DNA from: Hordeum vulgare subsp. vulgare
Taxonomy: Eukaryota > Streptophyta > Magnoliopsida > Poales > Poaceae
Length of the DNA: 64,000 nucleotides
Direction of reading: 5' to 3'
NCBI RefSeq assembly: GCF_904849725.1
Contig: NC_058523.1
Coordinates: 336,825,948 to 336,889,947, forward strand
Made by a program: the position numbers and the translations under genes. Within the stretch, counting starts at the first letter, position 1. Every line of letters begins with the position of its first letter. The notes beneath the pieces are model-generated. The model had not been told where the DNA came from. It searched no databases and saw nothing but the letters and a program-made list of their open reading frames with translations. Below are positions 1 through 12,040 of this stretch, piece by piece.

Positions 1-118
1 AAGTCCATCTTCAGGATAAGTATGGGCCTTCTGGACTGATGGCATTCATGAAGGTACTCCAATGTCCAACCAATACAGTCTTGGATAGTTATGGTTTTGA
101 TGAACGCATACTGATTCT
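1..118 (-). pseudogene. LINE reverse transcriptase fragment, distal piece
   Basis: Read on the minus strand, this piece continues the LINE reverse transcriptase whose earlier part ends at 7806. It encodes residues such as QYAFIKTITIQDC and, near the window edge, ILILKMD. These fit the plant LINE RT blocks that follow the ITLVPKK and DYRPxS motifs. It is cut from its upstream part by the LTR element at 119-7805, whose duplication ATTCT sits at 114-118. It runs off the left edge, so the YxDD box, the RNase H region and the 3' tail are not visible. Confidence 0.8.
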
Positions 119-1738
119 TGATACGTCTCCAACGTATCTATAATTTTTTATCGTTCCATGCTATTATATTATCAACTTTGGATGTTTTATATGCATGAAT
201 ATGCTATTTTATATTATTTTTGGGACTAACCTATTGACCTAGAGTCCAGTTCTTGTTTTTTCCTTGTTTTTGACCTTTTTCAGATAGGAATATCAGACGG
301 AGTCCAAACAGAATAAAACTTTCGCCGTGGTTTTTTATGGAAAATATCAAAAATACCAGAAGAAAAAAATACCGAAGAGGAGTCCCGAGGAAGCCATGAG
401 CCAGGGACGTGCGCCCACCCCCTCGGCACGCCTGGGGGGCTCGTGACTCCCTCGTGGGTCCCCCTAACTTGTTCTCGATGCCATCTGATCTTATAAGTAC
501 AGAAATCTCCAGAAATATACCTAGATCAGGAGTTCCACCGCCGCAAGCCTCTGTAGCCAACAAAAACCAATCGGGAGCCCGTTCCGGCACCCTGCCGGAG
601 GGGGAATCAATCTTCGGTGGCCATATTCATCATCACAACGATCTCCATGACGAGGAGGGAGTAGTTCCCCCTCGGGGCTGAAGGTATGTACGAGTCGCTA
701 TGTGTTTGATCTCTCTCTCTCTCTCTCGTGTTCTTGAGATGTCATGATCTCGATGTACCGCGGGCTTTGCTACTATAGTTGGATCCTATGATGTTCTTCC
801 CCCTCTCCCTTCTTGTGATGAATTGAGTTTCCCCTTTGAAGTTATCTTATCGGATTGAGTCTTTAAGAACACTTGATGTATGTCTTGCATGTGTCTATCT
901 GTGGTGACAATGGGATATTCATGTGAGTACTTGATGTATGTTTTGGTGATCAACTTGCGGGTTTCGTGACATCGGGAACCTATGCATATGGGTTGGCACA
1001 CGTTTTGACTCTCCGGTAGAAACTTTGGGGCACTCTTTGAAGTTCTATGTGTTGGTTGAATAGATGATTCTGAGATTGTCTGATGCATATCGTGTAATCA
1101 TGCCCAGGGATACTTGAGGTGACAATGGAGTATCTAGGTGACATTAGGGTCTTGCTTGATGTGTGTCTTAAGGTGTTATTCTAGTACGAACTCTAGGATA
1201 GATTGATCAGAAAGAATAACTTTGTGGTGGTTTCGTACCCGACAATAATCTCTTCGTTTGTTCTCCGCTATTAGTGACTTTCGAGTGACTCCTTATTGCA
1301 TGTTGAGGGCTATTTATATGATCCAATTATGTTATCATTGTTGATAGAACTTCACTAGTGAAAGTATGAACCCTAGGCCTTGTTTCCGTGCATTGCAATA
1401 CCGTTCCTGCTCACTTTTATTATTAATTACCTTGCTGTTTTTATAATTTCAGATTACAAAAACCTATGTCTACTATCCATATTGCATTTGTATCACCATC
1501 TCTTCGCCAAACTAGTGCACCTATACAATTTACCATTGTATTGGGTGTGTTGGGGACACAAGAGACTCTTTGTTATTTGGTTGCAGGGTTGTTTGAGAGA
1601 GACCATCTTCATCCTACGCCTCCCACGATTGGTAAACCTTAGGTCACCCACTTGAGGGAAAATTTCTACTGTCCTACAAACCTCTTCACTTGGAGGCCCA
1701 ACAACGTCTACAAGGAGAAGGTTGCGTAGTAGACATCA
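119..1738 (+). repeat. 5' LTR of the 119-7805 element
   Basis: Begins TGATACGTCTCC and ends TAGACATCA, and is repeated with scattered substitutions at 6183-7805. It contains a (CT)n run near 711-727, which is also present near 6778-6793 in the other copy. Apparent ORFs inside it (for example 409-681 and 1380-1655) are shared LTR sequence without recognisable protein similarity. Confidence 0.93.
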
Positions 1739-1748
1739 AGCTCTTTTC

Positions 1749-1766
1749 GGGCGTCGTTGCCGGGGA
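1749..1766 (+). other. Primer-binding site, tRNA-Asp type
   Basis: Ten bases after the 5' LTR, GGGCGTCGTTGCCGGGGA matches TGGCGCCGTTGCCGGGGA, the complement of the plant tRNA-Asp 3' end, with two mismatches. This is the site for minus-strand DNA priming and supports the plus orientation. Confidence 0.8.
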
Positions 1767-1869
1767 GGTTATTGCTTGAAGGTATATCTCTAGATCTTGC
1801 AATCGATTCTTTTAGTTTCTTGTTTTATCACTATTTTAGTTTATTAAAAGAAAACTACAAACTAAAAAA

Positions 1870-2322
1870 ATGGAATTAAGGTTGCCTCATATGCTTCATC
1901 TTTTTAATGTCTTTCGTGAAAATGATGGAAATGAAAATTGTGCTCAAGTGCTAAAAGAAGAATTACGTAGAATGCTTGGCATAAAATATGTGAATGATGA
2001 GCATGATTCCAATGTTGTTAGTATGAATTCTTTGAATACCCATGATGCTAATGATATGCAAAGCCACAAGCTTGGGGATGCTATGTTTGATGAAGATGAT
2101 CTTTTTAGTTCCCCCACTATGAATGATCAAAATTATTATGATGAAAGCATGCCCCCTATATATGATGATTATTGTGATGATACTTATGCTATAAAGAAGA
2201 ATCATAATAAAACTTGTCACAATTATGAGTGCCCTCTTACTGAACATTACTCTTTTAATGTGGAAACAATTCGTAGTGTTCAAGTCTTTTACGATACTCC
2301 CACTACTATTGATGAGAATTAA
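1870..2322 (+). CDS. Acidic 150-residue protein of unknown function in the LTR element
   Basis: The only sizeable plus-strand frame in the element; it begins about 100 bases after the primer-binding site, where gag would be expected. The N-terminal third (LPHMLHLFNVF, then a Lys/Glu-rich stretch) could be helical. The rest is rich in Asp, Asn, Glu, Tyr and Met, with runs such as DEDDLFSS, and looks disordered. There is no zinc knuckle, protease motif or membrane segment. After the TAA the same codon style carries on for some 100 bases (ISMLVDHEKNALGACYIVEF), so the original frame was probably longer and has been cut by a stop. It could be a gag remnant or a family-specific accessory protein; I do not recognise a known domain. 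Confidence 0.5.
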   Translation: MELRLPHMLHLFNVFRENDGNENCAQVLKEELRRMLGIKYVNDEHDSNVVSMNSLNTHDANDMQSHKLGDAMFDEDDLFSSPTMNDQNYYDESMPPIYDDYCDDTYAIKKNHNKTCHNYECPLTEHYSFNVETIRSVQVFYDTPTTIDEN

Positions 2323-5300
2323 TTTCCTTATGTGGAGAGTAGTAAAATTTCTATGCTTGTAGATCATGAAAAGAATGCTTTAGGTGCTTGTTATATTGTT
2401 GAATTCATTCATGATGCTAGTGAAAATTATTATGAGAGATGATCATATGCTTCTACATATTGCAACAATATCAAGCTTCCTCTCCATGTGTTGAAACTTT
2501 TGAATTCATGCTTGTTTTATCTTCCTATGCTACTTGATTATTGCTCCAATAAATTGTTTGATCACAAAATCCCTACGCATAAGAAGTGGGTTAGACTTAA
2601 ATGTGTAAGTCATATGCTCCATGATGCTTCCATTATGTGTCAATCCTTATCTTTTATGTGAGCATCATTGAAATCATCATGCCTAGCTTGAAAGGCATTA
2701 AAGAAAAGTGCTTGTTGAGAGATAACCCAATTTGTATCCTTACTGTTTTTGTGTGTTCACATGATTAATATACTATATTAATCATGTTTTATTGCCTTAG
2801 TTTCAATAAATTTCCATGTAAAGCCTTTATGATTAGTTTGGGTGATAGTTGTTTGATCATGCTGAAAAAAGCAGAAACTTTGCGCTCGCGAAATCATTTC
2901 TAATTTCTATCCAGATAGTGATTTTAGGTTGATTATTTTTGCTGCTGACTGATATACAAATTTCCTTAATTTTCATAATTGTTTCAGAATTTTTGGAGGT
3001 GCAGAAGTATGGTTATGATTCAGATCATTACAGACTGTTCTGTTTTTGAAAGATTCTGTTTTCCATGCATAGTTTGCTTGTTTTGGTGTTTCCATAGATT
3101 ATATTGAGTAATATAAATTGAGGAAATAGTAAGATACAGTCAGAAATTTTGTGAAAATAATTATGAGTCTTGTTTTGATAGTACCCAAGTGATTGATTTG
3201 CTCGTTATCATACTAACCCATCTCACAAAGTTCCGTTAAGTTTTGTGTTGTGAAGTTTTCAAGTTTTGGGTAGAGTTTCGATGGACTATGGAACAAGGAG
3301 TGGCAAGATCCTAATATTGGGGATTCCCAAGGCACCCCAAAGCCATATTCAAGGACACCAAAGAGCCTAAGCTTGGCGATGCCCCGGGAAGGCATCCCCT
3401 CTTTCGTCTTCAATCCATCGGTAACTTTACTTGGGGCTATATTTTATTCACCAAATGATATATGTTTTGCTTGGAGCGTCATTTTATTTTATTAGTACTT
3501 GCTTTATGTTATTTATATTAATGTTTTGCATCATTTAGTTCAATAAAAATGTCAAGGATAGCCTTTACCATGCTTAATTTGCAAGTTTAGGAGTTGTTGT
3601 TCCAAAACAGAAAGTTTGCTTGTAGTGCAAAAATTCCCTAGAATTTTCTGTATGTCAGAATAACTTGAAATTTGTCCACAGTATGATATTATAAATTCTC
3701 TATAGCGTGGAAGGTTTTCAGATTTTTTGGAGTTAATTAAGTATGGATCTTGCTGCATTCTTCATAGATTGTTCTGTTTAGGCAGATTATTGTTATGTTT
3801 GCATTGTTCGCATATGTTTGCTTGTTTAATGATTCCATTTGAGGATGGGAGTTTTAAATATGCAGAGGCATTTAGTATGCAATTTCAAATAATGATTTTA
3901 GTGATTTGATATAATAGAGGATGATAAAGTTTTGCATTGATTTATACTAACCTATCTCACGAGTTCTTGATTGAGTTTTGTGTGGATGAAGTTTTTAAGA
4001 TTTCGGAAACCGTCATATGAGAGGAATTAAAGAGACACAAAAAGCTCAAGCTTGGGGATGCACAAGTCATCCGCAATCCATATTTCAAGAAGTCTCAAGC
4101 GTCTAAGCTTGGGGATGCCTCGGTTGGCATCCCGCCTTTCTTCTACAACAATTATCGGTTAGTATCGGTTGAACCTAAGTTTTTGCTTCTTCACATGTTT
4201 CGTGCTATACTTGAAGTTTTTTTTATTTTGTTTGAATAAGGTACTTAGGATCTGAAATTCTTATATGGGAGAGTCTTCACATAGCCAAATAATTATTTAA
4301 CTACTCATTGAGCTTCACTTATATCTTGTGGAGTAGTTTGTCTTTTGCTCTAGTGCTTCACTTATATCTTTGTAGAGCATTCAAATTGTTTTATTTTATA
4401 GAAATAGTTAAACTCTCATGCTTCACTTATTTTATTTTGAGAGTCTTAAACATCATGGTAATTTTCTTAGGTGATGAATCTAGTCCTAATATGATGGGCA
4501 TCCAAGAGGGATATAATAAAAACTTTCATATAGAGTGCATCGAATACTATGAGAAGTTTGATTCTTTGCATATAGTTTTGAGATATAAAGATGGTGATAT
4601 TAGAGTCATGCTAGTGAGTAATTATGGATTGGTATAAATGCTTGTGTTATAGTTTGTGATTCCCGTAGCATGCACGTATGGTGAACCACTATGCTAGGAA
4701 GTCGGAGCATGATGTTTTTATTGATTGTCATCCTTTGTGTGGCGGTCGGGATCACGCGATGGTTAACTGCTACCAACCCTTCCCCTAGGAGCATGCGTCT
4801 AGCACTTTGTTTTGATTACTAATAAAACTTTCACAACAAGTATGTGAGTTCTCTCCGACTAATGTGAGTCCATGGTATATACGCACTCTCACCCTTCCAC
4901 CATCGCTAGCCTCTCTAGTGCCGCGCAATTTTTGCCGGCGCATAAGCCCACCATATACCTTCCTCAAAACAGCCACCATACCTACCCATCAAGGCATTTC
5001 CATAGCCATTCCGAGATATATTCAATGCAACTTCCACTGTTCCGTTTATTATGACACGCATCACTATTGTCATATTGCTTTGCATGATCATGTAATTGAC
5101 ATTGTATTTGTGGCAAAGCCACCGTTACCTTTCATACATGTCACTCATGAGTCATTGCACATCCCGGTAAACTGTCGGAGACATTCATATAGAGTCATAT
5201 CTTTGTTCTAAGTATCGAGTTGTAAGTCAATAAAAGTGTGATGATCATCATTATTAGAGCATTGTCCCATGTGAGGAAAGGACGGAAGCTATGATTCCCT

Positions 5301-6164
5301 CACAAGTTGGGATGAGACTCCATACTTAAAAAAAGAAAATAAAAGAGGCCAAAGAGCCCGCCAAAAAACTGAATGAAAAAAAGAGGCCAAAGAGCCCAAA
5401 AAAAGAGAGAGAGAAAAAGAGAGAAGGGACAATGCTACTATCCTTTACCACAGTTGTGCTTCAAAGTAGCACCATGATCTTCATGATAGAGAGTCTCATA
5501 TATTGTCACTTTCATATACTAGTGGGAATTTTTGTTATAGAACTTGGCTTGCATATTCCAATGATGGGCATCCACATTTGCCCTAGGTCTTCGTGAGCAA
5601 GCGAGTTGGATGCACACCCACTTAGTTTCTTTTTGAGCTTTCATAAACTTATAGCTCTTGTGCGTCTCTTGCATGGCAATCCCTACTCACTCACATTGAT
5701 ATCTATTGATGGGCATCTCCATAGCTCGTTAATACACCTAGTTGATGTAACCATCTCCTCCTTTTTGCCTCACAACCACCACCATATTCTATTCCACCTA
5801 TAGTGCTATGTCCATGCCTCACGCTCATGTATTGCGTGAGAGTTGAAAGGTTTGCGAAAGTAAAAGTGTGAAAACAATTTCTTGACTAATACCAGGGTTG
5901 TGCATGATTTAAATACGTTGTGTGGGGAAGATGGAGCATAGCTAGACTATATGATATTGTAGGGATAACTCCCTTTGGCCATGTTATTTTGAGAAGACAT
6001 GATTGCTTTGTTAGTATGCTTGAAGTATTATTGTTCTTATGTCAACATTAAACTTTTTGTCTTGAATCATATGGATCTGAATATTCATGCCACAATATAT
6101 GTTAGGTAGCATTCCACATTAAAAATTCTGTTTTTATCATTTACCTACTCGAGGACGAGCAGGA
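2323..6164 (+). other. Internal region of the LTR element without recognisable genes
   Basis: AT-rich sequence with no convincing coding region. It contains three internal copies of the AAGCTTGGGGATGC-like tract (3369, 4048, 4105) that also serves as the polypurine tract at 6168, two of them next to a small inverted repeat GGATGCC/GGCATCC. A purine-rich stretch with a repeated AAAGAGGCCAAAGAGCCC lies at 5335-5430. Short frames such as 4308-4637 and 4864-5211 have no family resemblance that I can see. Confidence 0.6.
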
Positions 6165-6182
6165 ATTAAGCTTGGGGATGCT
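6165..6182 (+). other. Polypurine tract before the 3' LTR
   Basis: ATTAAGCTTGGGGATGCT lies directly before the 3' LTR start at 6183, the position where plus-strand priming occurs in LTR retrotransposons. Confidence 0.75.
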
Positions 6183-7805
6183 TGATATGTCTCCAACGTA
6201 TCTATAATTTTTGATCGTTCCATGCTATTATAATATCAACTTTAGATGTTTTATATGCATGAATATGCTATTTTATATTATTTTGGGGACTAACCTATTG
6301 ACCTATAGTCCAGTTCCAGTTCCTATTTTTTCCTTGTTTTTGACCTTTTTCAGATAGGAATATCAAACGGAGTCCAAACGGAATAAAACTTTCGCCGTGA
6401 TTTTTTATAGACAATATCAAAAATACCAGAAAAAAGATATCGGAGAGGAGTCCCGAGGAAGCCACGAGCCACGGAGGCGCGCCCACCCCCTGGGCGCGCC
6501 TGGGGGGCTCGTGACTCCCTCATGGGTCCCCCTCACTTGTTCTCGATGCCATTTGGTCTTATAACTACAAAAACCTCGAGAAATAAACCTAGATCGGGAG
6601 TTCTGCCGCCGCAAGCCTCTGTAGCCACCAAAAACAAATCGGGAGCCTCTTCCGGCACCCTGCCGGAGGGGGAATCCATCTCTGGTGGCCATCTTCGTCA
6701 TCCCGGCGATCTCCATAACGAGGAGGGAGTAGTTCTCCCTCGGGGCTGAGGGTATGTACAAGTAGCTATGTGTTTGATCTCTCTCTCTCTCTCGTGTTCT
6801 TGAGATGTCATGATCTCGATATACCGCGAGCTTTGCTACTATAGTTGGATCCTATGATGTTCTTCCCCCTCTCCCTTCTTGTGATGAATTGAGTTTCCCC
6901 TTTGAAGTTATCTTATCAGATTGAGTCTTTAAGAACACTTGGTGTATGTCTTGCACGTGTCTATCTCTGGTGACAATGGGATATTCATGTCAGTACTTGA
7001 TATATGTTTTGGTGATCAACTTGTGGGTTTCATGACATCGGGAACCTATGCATATGGGTTGGCACACGTTTTGACTCTCCGGTAGAAACTTTGGGGCACT
7101 CTTTGAAGTTCTATGTGTTGGTTCTATAGAAGATTCTGAGATTGTGTGATGCATATCGTATAATCATGCCCACGGATACTTGAGGTGACAATGGAGTATC
7201 TAGGTCACATTAGGGTCTTTGTTGATGTGTGTCTTAAGGTGTTATTCTAGTACGAACTCTAGGATAGATTGATCAGAAAAAATAACTTTGTGGTGGTTTC
7301 GTACCCGACAATAATCTATTTGTTTGTTCTCCGCTATTAGTGACTTTGGAGTGACTCTTTATTGCATGTTGAGGGCTAGTTATATGATCCAATTATGTTA
7401 TCATTGTTGAGAGAACTTCACTAGTGAAAGTATGAACCCTAGGCCTTGTTTCCCCGCATTGCAATACCGTTCGTGCTCACTTTTATTATTAATTACCTTG
7501 CTGTTTTTATTATTTCAGATTACAAAAACCTATATCTACTATACATATTGCACTCGTATCACCATCTCCTCGCCGAACTAGTGCACCTATACAATTTACC
7601 ATTGTATTGGGTGTGTTGGGGACAGAAGAGACTCTTGGTTTTTTGGTTGCAGGGTTGCTTGAGAGAGACCATCTTCATCCTACGCCTCCCACGGATTGAT
7701 AAACCTTAGGTCACCCACTTGAGGGAAAATTTCTACTGTCCTACAAACCTCTGCACTTGGAGGCCCAACAACGTCTACAAGGAGAAGGTTGCGTAGTAGA
7801 CATCA
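6183..7805 (+). repeat. 3' LTR of the 119-7805 element
   Basis: Starts TGATATGTCTCC and ends ACATCA, followed by the target duplication ATTCT at 7806-7810. It is homologous over its whole length to 119-1738, with visible point differences and a few short indels. Confidence 0.93.
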
Positions 7806-8560
7806 ATTCTTATGAACACAATTCAGGATTTCCTTTTGAATTCTATTGGCCGCCATTTTAGTAAGGAACTTAATCCCCAAACCACTAAAGGAGGTAGGTC
7901 TATAATCTCCTATCACCCCGGGAGAGTTTTTCTTAGGGACTAGAGTAATGTAGGATCCATTTATACTCTCCAACTTTGCCTTTCCATAAAAAAATTCCTG
8001 AGCAAGTTTGTATAAATCCTGAAAAACTATGTGCCAACATTTCTTGGGGAAGAGACTATTGAAGCCATCTGGTCCTAGAGCTTTATCAATTGGCATGTGC
8101 TTGACTAGAAGATCCATTTCTTCTTAAGTGAAGGGTTTTGGGAGCCCCTGTAACACTTAAACAAGGGTGATTAGAGCGTGCAGGTAAAAGCCCATATTGA
8201 TGCCCTTTGTGGTGCCCATTCGATCTCTAAACGAAGACGAGTTAACTCCTTCCATCTGGCTATGTTCAGAAATCACTGTGCCAACCTCCAGGCTCAGATT
8301 AGCAATGGACTTCCTTCTATATCTCTCTGAGGCCATAACATGGAAAATTTTAGTGTTTTCTTCCCCTACCTTTATAAAATGAACAATGCATCGTTTTTTC
8401 CAGTACAAGAACTGTAGGTTCAATAGGTATTCCAAGTGAGATTTTACTATCTTACTAAAGTTGAATTCCTGCCTATAAAGAGGTCTGCTTTCCTCCAAGA
8501 CATCTAACGAGCCAACAACTTTATTGCATTTCTCAGTGGCAAGTTTCAGCTTTGAGATAC
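7806..8560 (-). pseudogene. LINE ORF2 middle piece: endonuclease-RT linker and N-terminal reverse transcriptase
   Basis: On the minus strand, 8560 to about 8157 encodes the linker typical of plant LINE ORF2 (KKRCIVHFIKVGEENTKIFH). The stretch 8117-7806 carries early RT blocks: ALGPDGFN, then ITLVPKK, then DYRPTSFSGLGIKFLTKMAANR. A stop and frame change near 8120-8157 separate the two parts, so this copy is dead. The piece is bounded on the left by the ATTCT duplication of the 119-7805 element and on the right by the GATAC duplication of the gypsy element. Its upstream continuation resumes at 21409 and its downstream continuation at 118. Confidence 0.85.
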
Positions 8561-9070
8561 TATTGGGGATATTATCTGTTGGGTAACCCACCCTAATTGG
8601 GCCGGGTCACCAAGCTGGCGACTCATCCTCAGGTGATTCAGGCTTTGGCCCGGTGAGGCCGGGAGCCAGACGGCGGTTCCAGATCTTTGGGAAGAATCCA
8701 TCATTGGGAAGATCTCCAAGTCTTGGAAAGATGGTGACTTAGAGATAGAAAGAATCACGATTTGTGTAAAGGCAAGGACTCTTGTAAACCCTAAGGGCTC
8801 GACCTATATATAAAGGCGAGTCCCAGGGAAGGAGAGGGCAGGTTAGAAATCATCGAGTGCTAGGTCAGGCGAGTTACGCCCTCCTTGTATTCGAGACACT
8901 ATCAATACAAACACCAAGAAGGACGTAGGCTTTTACCTCCTCACGAGGGGCCGAACCTGGGTAAATCTCTGTCTCACTTCCGATCAAACCCCTTTGAGTC
9001 ACCACCAAGGTGCGATGGCTCCAACACTAAGTCCTTTCACGAGGACATCTGCCGTGACAAAACCACGACA
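8561..9070 (+). repeat. 5' LTR of the Tat element
   Basis: Starts TATTGGGG (the terminal TG has mutated to TA; the 3' copy keeps TGTTGGGG) and ends CCACGACA. It is the same length as the 3' LTR. Confidence 0.95.
8805..8814 (+). promoter_or_regulatory. TATA box of the Tat 5' LTR
   Basis: TATATATAAA followed by GG lies about 245 bases into the LTR, with a GA-rich leader after it. The 3' LTR carries TGTATATAAAGG at the matching place near 21140, one base weaker. This is the likely RNA polymerase II core promoter of the element. Confidence 0.6.
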
Positions 9071-9072
9071 GT

Positions 9073-9090
9073 TGGTGCCCACCATGGGGC
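9073..9090 (+). other. Primer-binding site of the Tat element
   Basis: TGGTGCCCACCATGGGGC follows the 5' LTR after two bases (the LTR ends at 9070). The TGG start matches the CCA end of a tRNA. Which tRNA is used was not determined. Confidence 0.6.
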
Positions 9091-9506
9091 CTGCGCACGG
9101 TGGAGTTGAGTTCTCAAAGGGTGCCCTACCAGTGTCAGGGAGCTACGCAGCGGGGCTCATGACTCGGAGCCACCGCGGGAAGTACTACATCAATAACTTG
9201 CTGTGGGGGCCCGAGGCCGATTCAATCGAATCCGGCTATAGAATCCCCTTCGGCAAGATCAACGTCTTTGTCGGCATGCCTAAGCCGGACATCTTCTCCG
9301 ACATCGTCGAGCCGGCCAGGTACGTCTGCCCTGTCGCAACGCCAAACCTAACCCGTCCGGTCTTTGTTGGCTTCACACAGGGATCTGAGGAACCAGAACG
9401 ATCGGCAACTCAAGAGACCACGCCGGTCAACACTAATGACGAATCATCCATGGACGACTCAGATTCAATTCAGTCTCTACATGGGGGCTGCCTCGGAGGT
9501 TTGTGA
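9086..9506 (+). CDS. Leader ORF before gag in the Tat element, 140 residues
   Basis: A frame opening at ATG 9086 inside the primer-site region reads MGPAHGG and runs to a TGA at 9504-9506, just before the likely gag start at 9513. It contains no domain that I recognise. The C-terminal part is rich in Thr, Asp and Ser. Tat elements often have such a leader frame before gag. It may be translated or only be the remnant of a longer gag N-terminus. Confidence 0.35.
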
Positions 9507-9512
9507 CTAGCA

Positions 9513-11520
9513 ATGGACCCCGAGATTCTCGACCGGACCCGCCGTCAAATCGTCGTTTACATGGCAAGGGAGACTCAGCCCCCGCCAAACCCTGCAGGCA
9601 ACGACGGGACTGGCGAAACATCCAGAAGCCCAACTGCGATCCTGGTGGAGTTGGCTGCAGAGATAACAAGGCTCATGGCGACCCCTGTAACAGCAGAAAA
9701 CCAGGACACGATAAACGCCGAATAACAAAGCTAAGGGATGGGGTGGCAAAGGCTCAGCGGGACGCTGAAGTAGAAGCCGCCAGGATCGAGACCCGACAGG
9801 CTCAAATTACCGCTGAGGCAGCTCGCTTGAACACCGAAAACTGGCGGCTCGAGAGGCATCAACGCCCATCTGGCGCTGTCCATCAGCGAAGGCACCAGGG
9901 GCGTTTACCCCCTGATCTCAACCCGATCCGCCTATTCGACACTCCACGAACTCCCGGGGGAGGAGACACTCCGGGAGGAGGGCCGGGCCAGCCATCAAAC
10001 CCGCCGCTTCAGCCAGCTGTTTATCGCATCCCTCGATTCCAGACACCTCGAGGTCACTTTTCCAACCCGGTGGACAACGTCCTCGCCGTGACTCGCCATT
10101 TAGAGTCCCTTCCGATTCATGGCAACACCCCGGCTGAGATAGAAGCAAGGAACGCCATTGAGATGTTGAAGACGGTGGTGGTTCAAAACGCCCAGCTCTT
10201 GCACAGCCTCGATCGGCTGCACTCCACCCCCTAGGCAAGCCGCACTAGGAGTCGGCCAAAGGACCAGCCCGCCATAACCAGCGGACCGCGACCCTTTCCC
10301 TAGGTCAACTCGCCTGATCATCGGGACCCGCCAGGTCAGGATCACCCGGACATCCTAACCGGCCCAGCACCGCTTGTTGGAGGCGGAAGATAGGTGGGGG
10401 TGCCATGCTTGGCCCCCGCCCTTCGTAATGAGCGAATGCCGAAGGATTTTAAAGGACCAAGAAAGGTGCCTAACTACACCCCGAACCTTGAGCCGGCGTC
10501 ATGGGTTGAGAGTTACGAAATCGCCATGGACATGCTCGATGTAAGTGAAGCAGTCTGCGCCAGGTACTTCACAATGATGCTCGAGGGAACGACACGTACT
10601 TGGTTAAAAAACTTGCCCCCCAACTCCATCCAGACTTGGGCTGAATTGAAAGAGTGTTTCATCAAAAACTTCCGGGGGACTTGCAAGCTCCCGATGACAA
10701 TAGTCGATTTACAGCACTGCGTTCAGCGCCCGGATGAGTCGGCCCACCACTGGACACGGAAGGTCGCGGAAATTATTCACTCGTGGGACGGCATCACGGC
10801 GGCTCAGGCAATGCTGACCTTGGAGCAAAACTGCCACTATGAGCCCTTGGTTCAGAAGTTGGGGTGACTCAAGCGAAAAGTTCAAGATATGGGGGAATTA
10901 GTGGACACCCTCACTAGGTAGGCCGAGGCGGACGACACCAAAGATCCAGGAGAGGATGGTGGCAAGGCCAACTCGCCGAGGAAAGGCGAGTCATCCAAAA
11001 ATCATACCCGGTTTCAGGGACGCGCCCGCCATAATCACGGAGCAAACGGCAAGAGAAGGCAGCAGGAAGAATCCTCGGACTTAGTCGCCAACACCAATGC
11101 CAACAACGGCAACCAATGCCAGAAGAAGAGGGGTTACTCTGGCAAAAAGCCGCGAAATTATAACGAGATACTCAAGGGCCCCTGCCCGCACCACGCCATG
11201 GCAGACGGACCGGCAACTCATTCCTGGGAGGACTGTTACGTGATGCGGGAGTTTCGGGCGGAGGCGATCAAAAAAGGGCAAGTCGGTGGCCCGGACCAAT
11301 GGTAGGAACAGTTTGGTGCACCTAATCAACGCCAGAACCTGTTCGGAGGCTTCCCCGAACCGGGGGCTCAGGGCGGCTTGCAGCCAAGCAGTGGCCAATA
11401 TCCAGTGCATAACCAACGGTGGTATAACCCATCCGGGTTTTTTTAACAGCCACCCCCACAGGGGGCTTCGCAGGGGCAAGATGATAATGGCGGTTTCCGC
11501 AACAATCCCAAACAATTAAG
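9513..11520 (+). pseudogene. Tat gag, degenerate
   Basis: The start at 9513 (MDPEILDRTRRQIV) gives a gag-like N-terminus. The frame then shifts near 9720 into an Arg/Glu/Ala-rich coiled-coil stretch (AKAQRDAEVEAARIETRQ). The conserved Retrotrans_gag core lies at about 10440-10860 and contains ASWVESYEIAMDML, ARYFTMMLEGTTRTWLKNLP and a CFIKNFRGT segment. Stops follow at 10865 (TGA), 10919 (TAG) and 11304 (TAG). The downstream Lys/Arg-rich tail (10970-11240) keeps CPHHAMADGPATHSWEDC, a zinc-knuckle-like motif. The frame then leads into protease, so gag and pol were probably one polyprotein. The many interruptions mean no functional gag can be made. Confidence 0.8.
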
Positions 11521-11572
11521 CAATGGGCAATACCATGTCTTCACCACCAATGCCTGCAGGCGTGATAAAAAG

Positions 11573-12040
11573 GTGAATCACCGAGCGTACAGTGTATCTA
11601 AGCCGACACTCCCTAGGTACCTCCACTGGTCCGAGCAGATTATATCGTGGAGTAGGGAGGATCACCCGCCCAGAGTCGACAATCCCGGCGACTTAGCGTT
11701 GGTCGTGGCTCCTCAAGTCGGGGGATATACCTTATCGAAGGTACTGATGGATGTTGGTAGCAGCATCAACATATTATACTTCGACACTTTACGAAGGATG
11801 AACCTGCTGGAGAAATATTTAATGCTTTCAACCACGGTATTCCATGGAATTGTCCCAGGTAAATCGGCATACCCCATAGGCCGAGTTAGGCTCACAGTTG
11901 CGTTTGGGACAGCGTCTAACTACAGGAGTGAGTCGCTTATGTTTGAGGTGGTCAATCTAAAGAACCCCTATCGTGCGTTGTTTGGGCGACCGGCTTATGC
12001 CCGTTTCATGGAAACACCTAATAGACAACCTCTGAGCTAG
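11573..12040 (+). pseudogene. Tat aspartic protease domain
   Basis: A retropepsin-like domain that would cleave the gag-pol polyprotein. The active-site region reads VLMDVGSSINILY, where Tat elements usually have D-G-G-S-S or D-E-G-S-S. The catalytic Asp is present and the usual next residue is Val here. Further family signs are HGIVPGKSAYPIGRVRL and the closing ALFGRPAYARFM (LGRPALAKFM type). The frame ends in a TAG at 12038-12040, although it shares its frame with the reverse transcriptase downstream, so this stop interrupts what was one polyprotein. Confidence 0.8.

Larger units (their letters stand above)
119..7805 (+). mobile_element. Complete non-autonomous LTR retrotransposon (Triticeae type)
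   Basis: Two LTRs of about 1.62 kb (119-1738 and 6183-7805) flank an internal region of about 4.4 kb. The element starts TGATACGTCTCC and ends ACATCA. It is bordered by a 5-bp target duplication ATTCT (114-118 and 7806-7810), which proves a simple insertion. A tRNA-Asp-type primer site and a polypurine tract lie in the expected places and fix the plus orientation. No protease, reverse transcriptase or integrase is recognisable inside, so it must have relied on enzymes from another element. It resembles Sabrina/Fatima-like Triticeae families, but I cannot confirm the name. It is inserted in a LINE. Confidence 0.93.

Noticed and set aside
4308..5211. Small ORFs in the internal region of the first LTR element
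   Set aside because: AT-rich sequence, no domain, no continuity with other frames.
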